NCBI GenBank assembly: GCA_949502025.1
Contig: CATBCG010000072.1
Location: forward strand, 1 to 63,181
Length of the DNA stretch: 63,181 nt
Direction: 5' to 3'
DNA from: MGBC131033 sp910585655
GTDB taxonomy: Bacteria; Bacillota; Clostridia; Lachnospirales; Lachnospiraceae
The notes beneath the pieces are model-generated. The model made no database searches. It was given only the letters and a program-made list of their open reading frames with translations, and was not told the DNA's origin. Both the position numbers and the translations under genes were made by a program. Shown piece after piece: positions 8,481 to 16,096 of the stretch. How positions within the stretch are numbered: the stretch's first letter is position 1; every line of letters begins with the position of its first letter.

Positions 8481-9762
8481 ATGAGAAGAGTGGTCAATAT
8501 CGGCTGTCAGGATTTTGAACAGATTCGTTCTCATCAAGATTTTTATATAGATAAAACCAGCTTTATCAAGGAATGGTGGGAAAACCGTGATGCAGTAACC
8601 TTGATCACCAGACCAAGACGTTTTGGTAAAACACTGACGATGGATATGATAGAAAAGTTTTTTTCATGCTGCTTTTAAAACGAATCCTTATTTGGAACGG
8701 GCAATTCTTACTGGAGTAACACGAATCAGTAAAGAATCTATTTTTTCGGATTTGAACAACCTGGAGGTAGTAACTACGACTTCCAGAAAATATGCGGATA
8801 AATTTGGATTTACAGAACAGGAGGTGTTTGCAGCTCTAAAAGAGTATGGATTATTCCATCAAAGGCAGGAGGTAAAATGCTGGTATGATGGTTTTACTTT
8901 TGGAGACTACACGGACATTTATAATCCATGGTCTATTATCAACTATCTGGATAAACGGGAACTTGGAAGCTATTGGGTCAATACAAGCAGCAACCATCTG
9001 GCAGGGAAGTTGATTCAGGAAGGCAGTATAGATGTGAAGCAAGAGTTTGAACTGTTATTATCGGATCAGACCATTACTACAGAGTTGGAGGAACAAATTG
9101 CTTTTTATCAACTACCTTATCACAAAGTTGGTATCTGGAGCCTGCTGTTGGCAAGTGGTTACTTAAAGGTAGTAAAAGCAGAATTTCAGAGCGACCATTC
9201 TAAATGGATGTATACCTTATCTCTGACCAATAAGGAAGTAAAGGGTATGTTTTTACGGATGATAGGGGAATGGTTTACTATGGCAGAAAGCCAGTATAAT
9301 AACTTTATCAAAGCCTTGCTGTTAAAAGATGTCAAAGCAATGAATAAGTATATGAATGAGGTAGCTCTGGTCTCTTTCAGTTATTTTGATACCGGAAAGA
9401 AGCTATCGGGGAAGCTGGAACCGGAACGTTTTTATCATGGATTTGTGCTGGGTTTACTGGTTGAATTAACCGATCGTTATATGTTGACTTCAAATCGAGA
9501 AAGCGGTTTTGGTCGCTATGATGTCATGTTAGAACCCCGAAATCATGCCGATGACGCTATTATTATCGAGTTTAAGGTTTACGATCCAGAAGAAGAACAG
9601 CATCTTCAGGAAACCGTTCAATCCGCATTAGCGCAAATTCGTGAAAAACAATATGCTTCTGCTTTGATAGCAAAGGGAATACCAGAAGAGCATATCTGGC
9701 GATATGGTTTTGCCTTTGAAGGAAAAAAAGTATTGATTGAAACGGACAGGGAGGTACTATGA
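8481..9762 (+). pseudogene. AAA-ATPase-like / PD-(D/E)XK nuclease-like protein with internal deletion
   Basis: The first frame (8481-8678) carries the amino end of the widespread AAA-ATPase_like family, including Walker A in RPRRFGKTLTMDM, then shifts and stops. The second frame (readable from about 8660, TAA-free to 9762) resumes at AAFKTNPYLERAILTGVTRISKES. It ends in the PD-(D/E)XK-like domain (IIIEFKVYDPEEEQHLQET, with Glu-X-Lys). In intact relatives a stretch of well over 100 residues, including Walker B, separates these parts, so an internal deletion near 8660 joined the halves out of frame. ATPase function is lost. These proteins are abundant in gut Firmicutes with unclear roles. Confidence 0.82.
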
Positions 9763-10331
9763 AACGAAAAAGTCTGGCTTATCCACATTGGAATTGTAAA
9801 AAAACATTCTATGGAATTCAGGTAAAAGAAGACTGGCTTGTGGGCTACCTTAGCATGTTTGAAATTCAGGAGGTTAAGGAGCCGCTATTTTGGAACTTTC
9901 AGGGAGAAAGAATCTGTATCTGTGACAAAAATCTGACCTGGCTGACTATTTTGCCGCAGAAAGAATTTCTCTGTATGACAGCGTTGCTAGATGCCAGTGG
10001 TGAGCCTGTACTCTGGTATATTGATATGATTGCAGGAAAAGGGCTGGATCCGGACGGAATCCCTTATTTTGATGATTTATATTTGGATTTGGTTCTGTTC
10101 CCAGATGGAAGAATTATGGAGGATGACCGGGATGAATTAGAGGAAGCCAGGAGTGAGGGGGATATTACGAAGGAACAATATCATCTGGCGCTGCAGACCT
10201 GTGAGCGGCTCAAACAGAACTTGTCCGGGCGGGAAACAGAAGTAAGACGCTATACGAAACGCTGTTATGATTGGCTGCAAAAGCAAAGGCGGGCAAAGGC
10301 ATCTATAGAAGGGAGCGGATCGTTTTGTTAG
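9759..10331 (+). CDS. DUF402-domain protein
   Basis: The start codon overlaps the preceding stop (ATGA). Residues 95-150 (LWYIDMIAGKG, then FDDLYLDLVLFPDG, then DRDELEEARSEGDITKEQY) match the DUF402 fold found in nucleoside tri-/diphosphatases of the Ntdp type and related RNA-linked proteins. The metal-binding Asp-rich loop is present. The amino half is unlike the typical Ntdp enzyme, so substrate is uncertain. The last few codons lie inside the left copy of a 29-bp direct repeat. The right copy at 11141 preserves what looks like the original carboxyl end (SEQP then stop) overlapping the NUDIX start. Confidence 0.8.
   Translation: MKRKSLAYPHWNCKKTFYGIQVKEDWLVGYLSMFEIQEVKEPLFWNFQGERICICDKNLTWLTILPQKEFLCMTALLDASGEPVLWYIDMIAGKGLDPDGIPYFDDLYLDLVLFPDGRIMEDDRDELEEARSEGDITKEQYHLALQTCERLKQNLSGRETEVRRYTKRCYDWLQKQRRAKASIEGSGSFC
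10289..10317 (+). repeat. left 29-bp direct repeat of a small cassette
   Basis: This copy of GCGGGCAAAGGCATCTATAG followed by AAGGGAGCG recurs at 11141-11169 with one change (A to G at the seventh base). The 852-bp period brackets a promoter, two small overlapping genes and a terminator. Confidence 0.85.
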
Positions 10332-10351
10332 GAAGGAAAAAATAGTTTTGA

Positions 10352-10380
10352 TTGCAAAAAATATTAGAATTGTGTAAAAT
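10352..10380 (+). promoter_or_regulatory. sigma-A promoter of the toxin-antitoxin-like cassette
   Basis: TTGCAA (10352-10357) and TAAAAT (10375-10380) have a 17-nt spacer and a TG just before the -10. The promoter lies between the DUF402 stop and the first small gene, so the cassette is transcribed on its own. Confidence 0.65.
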
Positions 10381-10442
10381 AAAGTCAAAGTTAATAAATG
10401 AATTTAGCAGTTGACAAATATAGTAGGAAGGCAGGAGCGAAG

Positions 10443-10616
10443 ATGAAAACAAGCTGGGATAAGGAACGAGAATATAAAAGATTAGACTTCTCAAAAATTC
10501 AGTTTGAAAAGGAAGAATTATCCACAGAAGAATCTTTAGAAGAAATCATTCCTATTAAATGGTCACAGGCAGTTTTAAATGGAGAAAGGAAAGTTCTTAT
10601 TAAAAAGCAAAGCTAA
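10443..10616 (+). CDS. small protein, candidate antitoxin
   Basis: ATG 10443 (MKTSWDKEREYKRL) follows GGCAGGAGCGAAG, a usable ribosome site; an upstream in-frame ATG at 10398 lacks one. The 57-residue product is highly charged, predicted soluble, with an acidic middle (EKEELSTEESLEE) and a basic end (GERKVLIKK). It ends 4 nt before the likely start of the next gene. Size, position and coupling fit an antitoxin of a type II pair, but I see no clear DNA-binding motif and the assignment rests on context. Confidence 0.5.
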   Translation: MKTSWDKEREYKRLDFSKIQFEKEELSTEESLEEIIPIKWSQAVLNGERKVLIKKQS

Positions 10617-10620
10617 AGGA

Positions 10621-11046
10621 ATGGTAGGGGATATGTGTAAAATTGGAGATATTATTGTAGTTTACCAATATAAAGATGCGGGGAAAAGACTGTCTACCCA
10701 TTCTTTTGTAGTATTAGATGATAGGAATGGACAAATACGTGGTATAGATTTTGATTTTGTGGCTTTGGTTATGTCATCTATAAAGGATGAAGAGCAAAAA
10801 CAGAGGAAATTAGCATACCCAGGAAATTTTCCGATTGTTCCAGAGGATTTGGATATAGAGGGAGACGGAAATGAAAAATCAGCTTATATCAAAGTAGAAC
10901 AATTTTACTTCTTTAATAAAAATAAATTGTCTTATAGGGTGTTAGGAAAGTTAGATACAGATATATTTAATTTACTGATTGAGTTTATAGAAGAATTAGA
11001 GAAAAATGGCGTTAGATTCCGATATATAACTGATAATTTATCTTAA
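10621..11046 (+). CDS. candidate PemK/MazF-like toxin
   Basis: The core begins KIGDIIVVYQYKDAG and continues with HSFVVLDDRNGQI, the beta-strand pattern of CcdB/MazF-like SH3 barrels, then SAYIKVEQFYFFNKNKL and a carboxyl helix (FNLLIEFIEELEKNG). MazF-type enzymes cut single-stranded RNA. The start is uncertain: ATG 10621 follows AAAGGA directly, while ATG 10633 aligns best with family starts; an in-frame ATG 10579 lies inside the upstream gene without a ribosome site. Local AT content is higher than in flanking genes, in line with recent acquisition. Family call is moderate. Confidence 0.5.
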   Translation: MVGDMCKIGDIIVVYQYKDAGKRLSTHSFVVLDDRNGQIRGIDFDFVALVMSSIKDEEQKQRKLAYPGNFPIVPEDLDIEGDGNEKSAYIKVEQFYFFNKNKLSYRVLGKLDTDIFNLLIEFIEELEKNGVRFRYITDNLS

Positions 11047-11079
11047 ATCCAAATGATGAATTGTATAGAAAAAGAAGAA

Positions 11080-11119
11080 GCCGATATCTAGGTATCCTGC
11101 TGAGATGTCGGCTGCTTTT
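11080..11119 (+). terminator. intrinsic terminator ending the cassette
   Basis: GCCGATATCT (11080-11089) pairs with AGATGTCGGC (11103-11112) with one G-T pair, followed by TGCTTTT. It closes the toxin-like gene before the right direct repeat. Confidence 0.7.
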
Positions 11120-11140
11120 AAATATCTGAATTTTAGAGGA

Positions 11141-11169
11141 GCGGGCAGAGGCATCTATAGAAGGGAGCG
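11141..11169 (+). repeat. right 29-bp direct repeat of the cassette
   Basis: This copy matches 10289-10317 in 28 of 29 positions. Read in the DUF402 frame it continues as SEQP and a TGA that overlaps the TTG start of the NUDIX gene, which suggests the original uninterrupted junction. Confidence 0.85.
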
Positions 11170-11176
11170 AACAGCC

Positions 11177-11641
11177 TTGAAACGAACGATACGAAATTCT
11201 GCTAAGGCACTGATTATAAAGGACGGGAAAATGCTGGCACTCAAAATAAGGGATCAGGACGAGGAATGGTATATTCTTCCAGGAGGAGGTCAGACTGCAG
11301 GGGAGCTTTTGCCTGCGGCTGTTTGCCGGGAAGTAGCAGAGGAGCTTGGAATTCTGGTAGACTGCGGGGAGCTTCTTTTTGTAATAGAGGGACCACATGG
11401 GGAAGCCTTTCATCGGGTTGATCTGGTTTTTCACTGTGAATATCGTTCTGACCTGCCGGATGCGGTACTATCCGGAGACACCAATCAGATCGGCTACGAC
11501 TGGCTGGAGATTGCGACATTAAATCGGACGCCCTTATATCCTTCCCGGCTAAGAAGGCAAATCATGAATTATTATGAAGGAAAGCCTTATCTGGTTTATT
11601 TGGGGAAGGAAGAAATCGGGGATCCGGAGTGTTTGGAATAA
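11177..11641 (+). CDS. NUDIX hydrolase
   Basis: The NUDIX box is read as GGGQTAGELLPAAVCREVAEELGI, split here as GGGQTAGELLPAA and VCREVAEELGI, with the metal-binding REVAEEL glutamates intact. These enzymes hydrolyse nucleoside diphosphates linked to another moiety. I place the start at TTG 11177 behind AAGGGAGCG; the upstream ATG 11105 lies inside the terminator and has no ribosome site. Product length is then 154 residues, normal for single-domain NUDIX proteins. The TTG overlaps a TGA that would end DUF402 in the ancestral arrangement. Substrate unknown. Confidence 0.85.
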   Translation: MKRTIRNSAKALIIKDGKMLALKIRDQDEEWYILPGGGQTAGELLPAAVCREVAEELGILVDCGELLFVIEGPHGEAFHRVDLVFHCEYRSDLPDAVLSGDTNQIGYDWLEIATLNRTPLYPSRLRRQIMNYYEGKPYLVYLGKEEIGDPECLE

Positions 11642-11661
11642 TAAAATAGGAGAGAACCATT

Positions 11662-12729
11662 ATGCAGCACCGAATCATCACAAGCCGGGAGGCAGGCGGA
11701 AGACTGGACAAATATCTGGGGCGTTACTTAAAGGAGGCTCCGGTCAGTTTTCTTTATAAAATGCTCCGGAAAAAAAATATTACCCTAAATGGAAAAAAGG
11801 CGGCAGGCTCGGAGCTTTTAAAGGAGGGGGACGAGCTTCGATTATTTCTTTCGGATGAAACGATTTTAAAGTTCGGCGGAACTCTTTTTTCTGTACCGCC
11901 TGCGTCTGCTTTTCTCTGGAACCAGCCGGAACCGGAAATTTTATATGAAGACGAGCAGGTTTTGATTCTAAATAAGCCTGTCGGCGTGTTGTCTCAAAAA
12001 GCCAGAAAAGAGGATGTTACTTTAACAGAATGGATCCGGCATTATTTAGAGGAAAGCGGCAGCTTGACGCCTTCGGAACAAAGTGTGTTTCAGCCAGGGG
12101 TATGCAACCGTCTGGATCGGAATACCAGCGGGATTATTCTGGCTGGAAAAACACTGTATGGGCTGCAGACACTTTCCCGTATGCTGGCAGAGCGGACGGT
12201 ACATAAATATTATCTGGCGTTGGTAGTGGGAAAGATCACAGAAAAAAAGAAAATCGAGGGTTATTTATATAAAAAAGAACAGCATAATACCGTGGAAATT
12301 TATGACTCTTTTCGAGAGGGAGCTTCTTTGATTCAGACAGAATACGAGCCGCTTGCCGTCAGCAAAGAGGAAAACTATACGTTGCTTATGGTGAATCTGA
12401 TTACCGGAAAATCACATCAGATTCGCGCGCATTTAGCCAGTATCGGTCATCCTATCGTCGGCGACGGCAAATATGGCTACCGGAAAACAAACGAATATTT
12501 TCGGCGGTACGGCTTAACTTCCCAGTTTTTACATGCCTGGAAGCTTGTGTTTCCCATACAGACAGAACTGCCGAACCTGTCAGGTCAGGTGATACAGGCA
12601 AAGCTTCCACCGGTTTTAGAACAAATTTTAAAAAAGAAAGTAGGAAACATTCATGCCGTCCTGGAATTCAAGAGGGCTTCGGGGGTCTATCCTCGAAGAA
12701 CTGATCAATTTAACCAACAGCAAATATGA
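11662..12729 (+). CDS. RluA-family pseudouridine synthase, with anomalous carboxyl extension
   Basis: This enzyme of the RluA/RluC/RluD group has an amino-terminal S4-like domain (GRLDKYLGRYLKEAP) and the catalytic motif CNRLDRNTSGIILAGK with the nucleophilic Asp, plus the family loop GKSHQIRAHLASIGHPIVGD. ATG 11662 follows ATAGGAGAG. The natural end appears to be around LEQILK: beyond it the frame runs 77 nt into recU and adds about 30 unlike residues. With one A fewer in the A6 run at 12630-12635 the frame would stop at TAG 20 nt before the recU start, as expected. The core enzyme should still be functional. Confidence 0.87.
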   Translation: MQHRIITSREAGGRLDKYLGRYLKEAPVSFLYKMLRKKNITLNGKKAAGSELLKEGDELRLFLSDETILKFGGTLFSVPPASAFLWNQPEPEILYEDEQVLILNKPVGVLSQKARKEDVTLTEWIRHYLEESGSLTPSEQSVFQPGVCNRLDRNTSGIILAGKTLYGLQTLSRMLAERTVHKYYLALVVGKITEKKKIEGYLYKKEQHNTVEIYDSFREGASLIQTEYEPLAVSKEENYTLLMVNLITGKSHQIRAHLASIGHPIVGDGKYGYRKTNEYFRRYGLTSQFLHAWKLVFPIQTELPNLSGQVIQAKLPPVLEQILKKKVGNIHAVLEFKRASGVYPRRTDQFNQQQI

Positions 12730-13186
12730 AGAAAAACATCTGGCTTTGATTCAAAAAATACCGACACCGATTAAACCGATTACCATTGATTCTGAGACAA
12801 GACATATCACATTGGCTTATTTTGACCAGAAAAGTACGGTGGATTATATTGGGGTCGTGCAGGGGATTCCGGTATGCTTTGATGCAAAGGAATGTGCGAC
12901 AGAAACCTTCCCCTTACAGAACATCCATGCTCATCAGGTGCGCTTTATGCAGGAATTTGAACAGCAGGGCGGGATTGCCTTTCTTTTATTGTATTTTCAG
13001 AGTCGGAATGAATTTTATTATCTGACTTTTCGGCAGATGTATCGTTTTTGGCAGAGAGCCGAGGAGGGAGGACGGAAAAGCTTCCGGCGAGACGAACTGG
13101 AAGAGGGCTGGAGTATTTCTGCTTCTACCGGAGTGCCGATTCATTATCTGGAGCAGTTGCAGCATGATTTGGAAAATCGTGATTGA
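12653..13186 (+). CDS. recU: Holliday junction resolvase RecU
   Basis: This Firmicutes-type resolvase cuts four-way DNA junctions in recombinational repair. The amino end WNSRGLRGSILEELI, the nuclease core (HITLAYFDQKSTVDYIGV, then CFDAKECATETFPL, containing the Asp and Glu-X-Lys-type metal ligands) and GGRKSFRRDEL are all diagnostic. At 177 residues it is a little shorter than the Bacillus protein, lacking most of the amino-terminal arm. ATG 12653 follows AAAGTAGGAAAC. In many Firmicutes recU is beside a penicillin-binding protein gene; here it follows a pseudouridine synthase. Confidence 0.93.
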   Translation: MPSWNSRGLRGSILEELINLTNSKYEEKHLALIQKIPTPIKPITIDSETRHITLAYFDQKSTVDYIGVVQGIPVCFDAKECATETFPLQNIHAHQVRFMQEFEQQGGIAFLLLYFQSRNEFYYLTFRQMYRFWQRAEEGGRKSFRRDELEEGWSISASTGVPIHYLEQLQHDLENRD

Positions 13187-13211
13187 CAAAGAAGAGAAGA
13201 TTCTCTATAAT
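13183..13211 (+). promoter_or_regulatory. consensus sigma-A promoter
   Basis: TTGACA (13183-13188) and TATAAT (13206-13211) are perfect consensus boxes with 17-nt spacing. The -35 overlaps the recU stop codon. It drives the SMI1/KNR4 gene and perhaps the histidine genes behind it. Confidence 0.8.
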
Positions 13212-13276
13212 GGAAACATTCAAGTTGTTATGGTAGCGTAGTAGCACGTTAAAGTGATAAAGAAAGGAAACCAAAC

Positions 13277-13933
13277 ATGACTTATCAGGAGAGTAAGGAG
13301 TTTATTGAGCAGGCAGTTCAGAATTTAAGGGAACGGGGATGGATATCAGAAGGGGATTTGACGCCTTCTTCTATTACAGAAGAGGAGATTAAGGCATTTG
13401 AAAAAAAGCATCAGATCACGTTGCCTTCTTTGTATCGGGCATTTTTGACATCTTATTGCTTTCCGGACAGAGATATCGAATTGTGTTCCATCGCCTATCA
13501 TCTGGATGAAATCAGTCCACTTTGGCTGCTGCTGTGGAACTATCGGAGTATGGAGGAATTAGAAGAACGGATAGAGATACTACAGGAAATACAGGACTTT
13601 TGCGAGCTTCCGGAAAATAGTTTTCAATACCTTGTCCCGATCGGAGACTGGGGCGCCGGCTGGGGACCGCTTTGTCTGGATCTGAGTAAGCCGGAGGAAG
13701 CAGTGCAGGAGGAGAAGGAAAGAACCTGGTCGTTAGTCTGGTTTGACCATGAGGAATTTGATTGGACTACGATTTATCTGGGAAAGGACGGTCTACTTCA
13801 TGGAAGCCCGGCTGCTCCGGATTTCAAAACACTGTTGGAATGGTATTTCTGCGGTTCTCTGGAAGCCGAATTTGCGAAGGAAGAGGGCGTAACGCCGACT
13901 TATGAATGGTATCAGGCAGGAGCAGAGTATTAG
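13277..13933 (+). CDS. SMI1/KNR4 (SUKH) family protein
   Basis: The pattern ITEEEIKAFEKKHQITLPSLYRAFL is the SUKH start (an acidic helix, then L-P-x-x-Y-x-x-F-L). It is followed by the LVPIGDWGAGWGPLCLDL strand pair and a tryptophan-rich end. In bacteria these proteins often neutralise contact-dependent or polymorphic toxins. No toxin gene is visible nearby, so this is an orphan immunity-like gene with its own strong promoter. ATG 13277 follows AAAGGAAACC. The link to the following histidine genes (18-nt gap) is probably only co-transcription. Confidence 0.78.
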   Translation: MTYQESKEFIEQAVQNLRERGWISEGDLTPSSITEEEIKAFEKKHQITLPSLYRAFLTSYCFPDRDIELCSIAYHLDEISPLWLLLWNYRSMEELEERIEILQEIQDFCELPENSFQYLVPIGDWGAGWGPLCLDLSKPEEAVQEEKERTWSLVWFDHEEFDWTTIYLGKDGLLHGSPAAPDFKTLLEWYFCGSLEAEFAKEEGVTPTYEWYQAGAEY

Positions 13934-13950
13934 AGAAAGGATAAAAGAAG

Positions 13951-15150
13951 ATGCAAAGCCAGTTGTTACATACGCCGGAAGGAATGAGGGACATTTATGG
14001 AACGGAAGAAGCAAGAAAGCGGCGCTTAGAGCAGCTTTTATATGAACGGCTGCGTTTGGGCGGCTACCAATCTATCCAGACACCGGGATTTGAATTTTTC
14101 GACGTATTCCGCAAGGAACGTGGAACGGTACCAATGCAGGAAATGTATCGTTTTTTTGACCGGGAAGGAAACACGCTGGTACTGCGTCCGGATTTTACGC
14201 CATCTATTGCCCGCTGCGTGGCAAAGTATTATCGGGAAGAAAAAGAACCGCTGCGTTTTTGCTATCAGGGAAGTACCTATGTCAATAACAGCGGTTATCA
14301 GGGAAAGCCAAAGGAAACGACACAGATTGGCGTAGAGCTGTTACAGGACGGGGGAGCCTATGCAGACGCAGAAGTGCTTGTACTGGCAGTCGAGGTGCTG
14401 CGGCAGGCAGGCTTAGAGGAGTTTCAGTTAGAGGTAGGAAACGCCGGATTTTTTGCCGGAATCATTGCCGAAACAACGTTGCCCGAAGAGGCGGTTTTAG
14501 AGCTGCGTACGTTTATTGAAGATAAATACAGCTATGGAGTGGATAACTTTTTAGCAGAACATCAGAAGGATATTCCGGAAGGCTGTCAAAAACTGCTGCA
14601 TCTTCTTCCGGAATGTTTTGGCAGTATGGAAGATATGCAGGCGCTGCAGACGCTGGCAGAGGCAGAAAAGCTTCCAGGGGCAAGGGAGGCGCTTTTACGT
14701 CTAAAGGAGATCGAACGGATTCTATCGCTGTATGGCTGTTCTGGCTATATTACCTATGATTTGGGTATGCTGGGGAAATTAAATTATTATACGGGACTGA
14801 TTTTTCGGGGCTATACGTATGGGACAGGGGAGGCGATTGTCAGCGGCGGACGTTACGATCATCTGGCTGGGCAGTTTGGCAAAGATGTTCCGGCAGTAGG
14901 GATGGCAGTAAATGTGGATTTGCTGCTTTTCGCGCTTGCCCGCCAGAAAATCGACCTTTTTCCGGCAGAAGAGCGGGTTTTGGTACTTTGTGACCCTACC
15001 TGTGAAGCGGAAGGAATCCACCGGGTACAAGCGCTTCGCGCCGAAGGAGTTCCTGCGGTTCTGCAAATAGAAGCACTTCCTTCAACCGAAAAAAATCATC
15101 AGGAATTTACACGGATAGAGCAGATAAAGGAAGGAGGCGCGTCCAAATGA
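13951..15150 (+). CDS. hisZ: ATP phosphoribosyltransferase regulatory subunit HisZ
   Basis: HisZ is a histidyl-tRNA synthetase paralogue without aminoacylation activity. It binds short HisG and confers activity and histidine feedback control on the first step of histidine synthesis. Class II synthetase motifs are seen (TPEGMRDIYG at the start, motif 2 with FCYQGSTYV, and GGRYDHLAGQFG near the end). The 399-residue length and the direct overlap (ATGA) with hisG distinguish it from HisRS, as does the lack of the anticodon-binding domain. Confidence 0.92.
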   Translation: MQSQLLHTPEGMRDIYGTEEARKRRLEQLLYERLRLGGYQSIQTPGFEFFDVFRKERGTVPMQEMYRFFDREGNTLVLRPDFTPSIARCVAKYYREEKEPLRFCYQGSTYVNNSGYQGKPKETTQIGVELLQDGGAYADAEVLVLAVEVLRQAGLEEFQLEVGNAGFFAGIIAETTLPEEAVLELRTFIEDKYSYGVDNFLAEHQKDIPEGCQKLLHLLPECFGSMEDMQALQTLAEAEKLPGAREALLRLKEIERILSLYGCSGYITYDLGMLGKLNYYTGLIFRGYTYGTGEAIVSGGRYDHLAGQFGKDVPAVGMAVNVDLLLFALARQKIDLFPAEERVLVLCDPTCEAEGIHRVQALRAEGVPAVLQIEALPSTEKNHQEFTRIEQIKEGGASK

Positions 15151-15788
15151 GATATCTGACGGTAGCGCTGGCAAAAGGACGTCTTGCCAGACAGACGATG
15201 GAACTATTAGAAAACATCGGAATTACCTGCGAAGAAATGAAGGACAAAACCTCCCGGAAGCTGATTTTTACCAACGAAGGCTGGAAACTGCAGTTTTTCT
15301 TGGCAAAGGCAAGCGACGTCCCGACCTATGTCGAATACGGTGCAGCGGATATCGGCGTCGTCGGAAAAGACACACTGTTAGAGGAACGTCGTCGTCTTTA
15401 TGAGGTGTTGGATTTGGGCTTTGGACGCTGCCATATGTGTGTGGCAGGTCCGCCGGAAGCCAAAGACTTTCTGGCACACGGCGAGTTAATCCGAGTGGCA
15501 ACCAAATATCCGGCGATTGCCAAAGATTATTTTTACAACTACAAGCACCAAACCGTAGAAATCATCAAACTAAACGGCTCGATTGAACTAGCACCCATCG
15601 TCGGTCTCTCCGAGGTGATCGTAGATATCGTCGAGACCGGATCCACCTTAAAAGAAAACGGTCTAGTCGTCTTAGAACATATCCTCCCCCTCTCCGCCCG
15701 CATGGTCGTCAACCAGGTCAGCATGAAGATGGAAAAGGAACGGATTACACGACTGATTCAGGATGTGAAAGAACAGTTAAAAAAATAA
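15147..15788 (+). CDS. hisG: ATP phosphoribosyltransferase catalytic subunit, short form
   Basis: HisG joins ATP and PRPP in the first committed step of histidine synthesis. Here it is the short form of 213 residues, without the carboxyl regulatory domain, which agrees with hisZ overlapping it by 4 nt. Typical segments are TVALAKGRLA at the start, GAADIGVVGKDTL, and the PRPP loop EVIVDIVETGSTLKENGL. The ribosome site GGAGGCG lies inside hisZ. After the stop the sequence enters a nested-hairpin repeat region before hisD. Confidence 0.95.
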   Translation: MRYLTVALAKGRLARQTMELLENIGITCEEMKDKTSRKLIFTNEGWKLQFFLAKASDVPTYVEYGAADIGVVGKDTLLEERRRLYEVLDLGFGRCHMCVAGPPEAKDFLAHGELIRVATKYPAIAKDYFYNYKHQTVEIIKLNGSIELAPIVGLSEVIVDIVETGSTLKENGLVVLEHILPLSARMVVNQVSMKMEKERITRLIQDVKEQLKK

Positions 15789-15790
15789 AT

Positions 15791-16082
15791 CAGATTCTGC
15801 GGAACTTAAAACGCCCAACAGCAAAATTCCGTACAAGACATAGTTTGATTTACAGACGCGTCTCTTTGCGGCTGGAAATTAAACTCCGGTTGATATGTCT
15901 TGGGAGGAATTTTGCGGAACTCAAAATAAAGATAAAGCCGAGTAAACTCGGCTCTGCGGAACTCAAAACGCCCAACAGCAGAATCCTGGACAGGGCATAG
16001 TTCGATTTACAGACGCGTCTTTTTGCGGCTGGAAACCGAACTTTGGATATATGCCCTGGTAAGGATTCTGCGGAACTTAAAA
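15791..16082 (+). repeat. nested-hairpin repeat array before hisD (two full units, one mini-hairpin)
   Basis: Unit 1: stem A GCAAAATTCC (15821-15830) pairs with GGAATTTTGC (15906-15915); stem B AAGACATA (15835-15842) with TATGTCTT (15894-15901); inner hairpin GTTTGATTTACAGACGC (15843) with GCGGCTGGAAATTAAAC (15868-15884). Unit 2: GCAGAATCC (15978-15986) with GGATTCTGC (16063-16071); CAGGGCATA (15991-15999) with TATGCCCTG (16050-16058). A short hairpin AGCCGAG/CTCGGCT lies between them. Each ends in GGAACTYAAAA; the spacer ACGCCCAACA is used twice (15811, 15968). A lone 3' half (ATTCTGC plus tail) opens the array. No open frame explains the region. Confidence 0.85.
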
Positions 16083-16096
16083 AAGGAGAAATCAGA

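Noticed and set aside
15791..16082. Integron attC-like array or CRISPR
   Set aside because: Tandem hairpins with a conserved tail superficially recall attC sites, but no RYYYAAC/GTTRRRY core, no cassettes and no integrase are present. Spacers are not unique 30-40 bp units, so it is not CRISPR.
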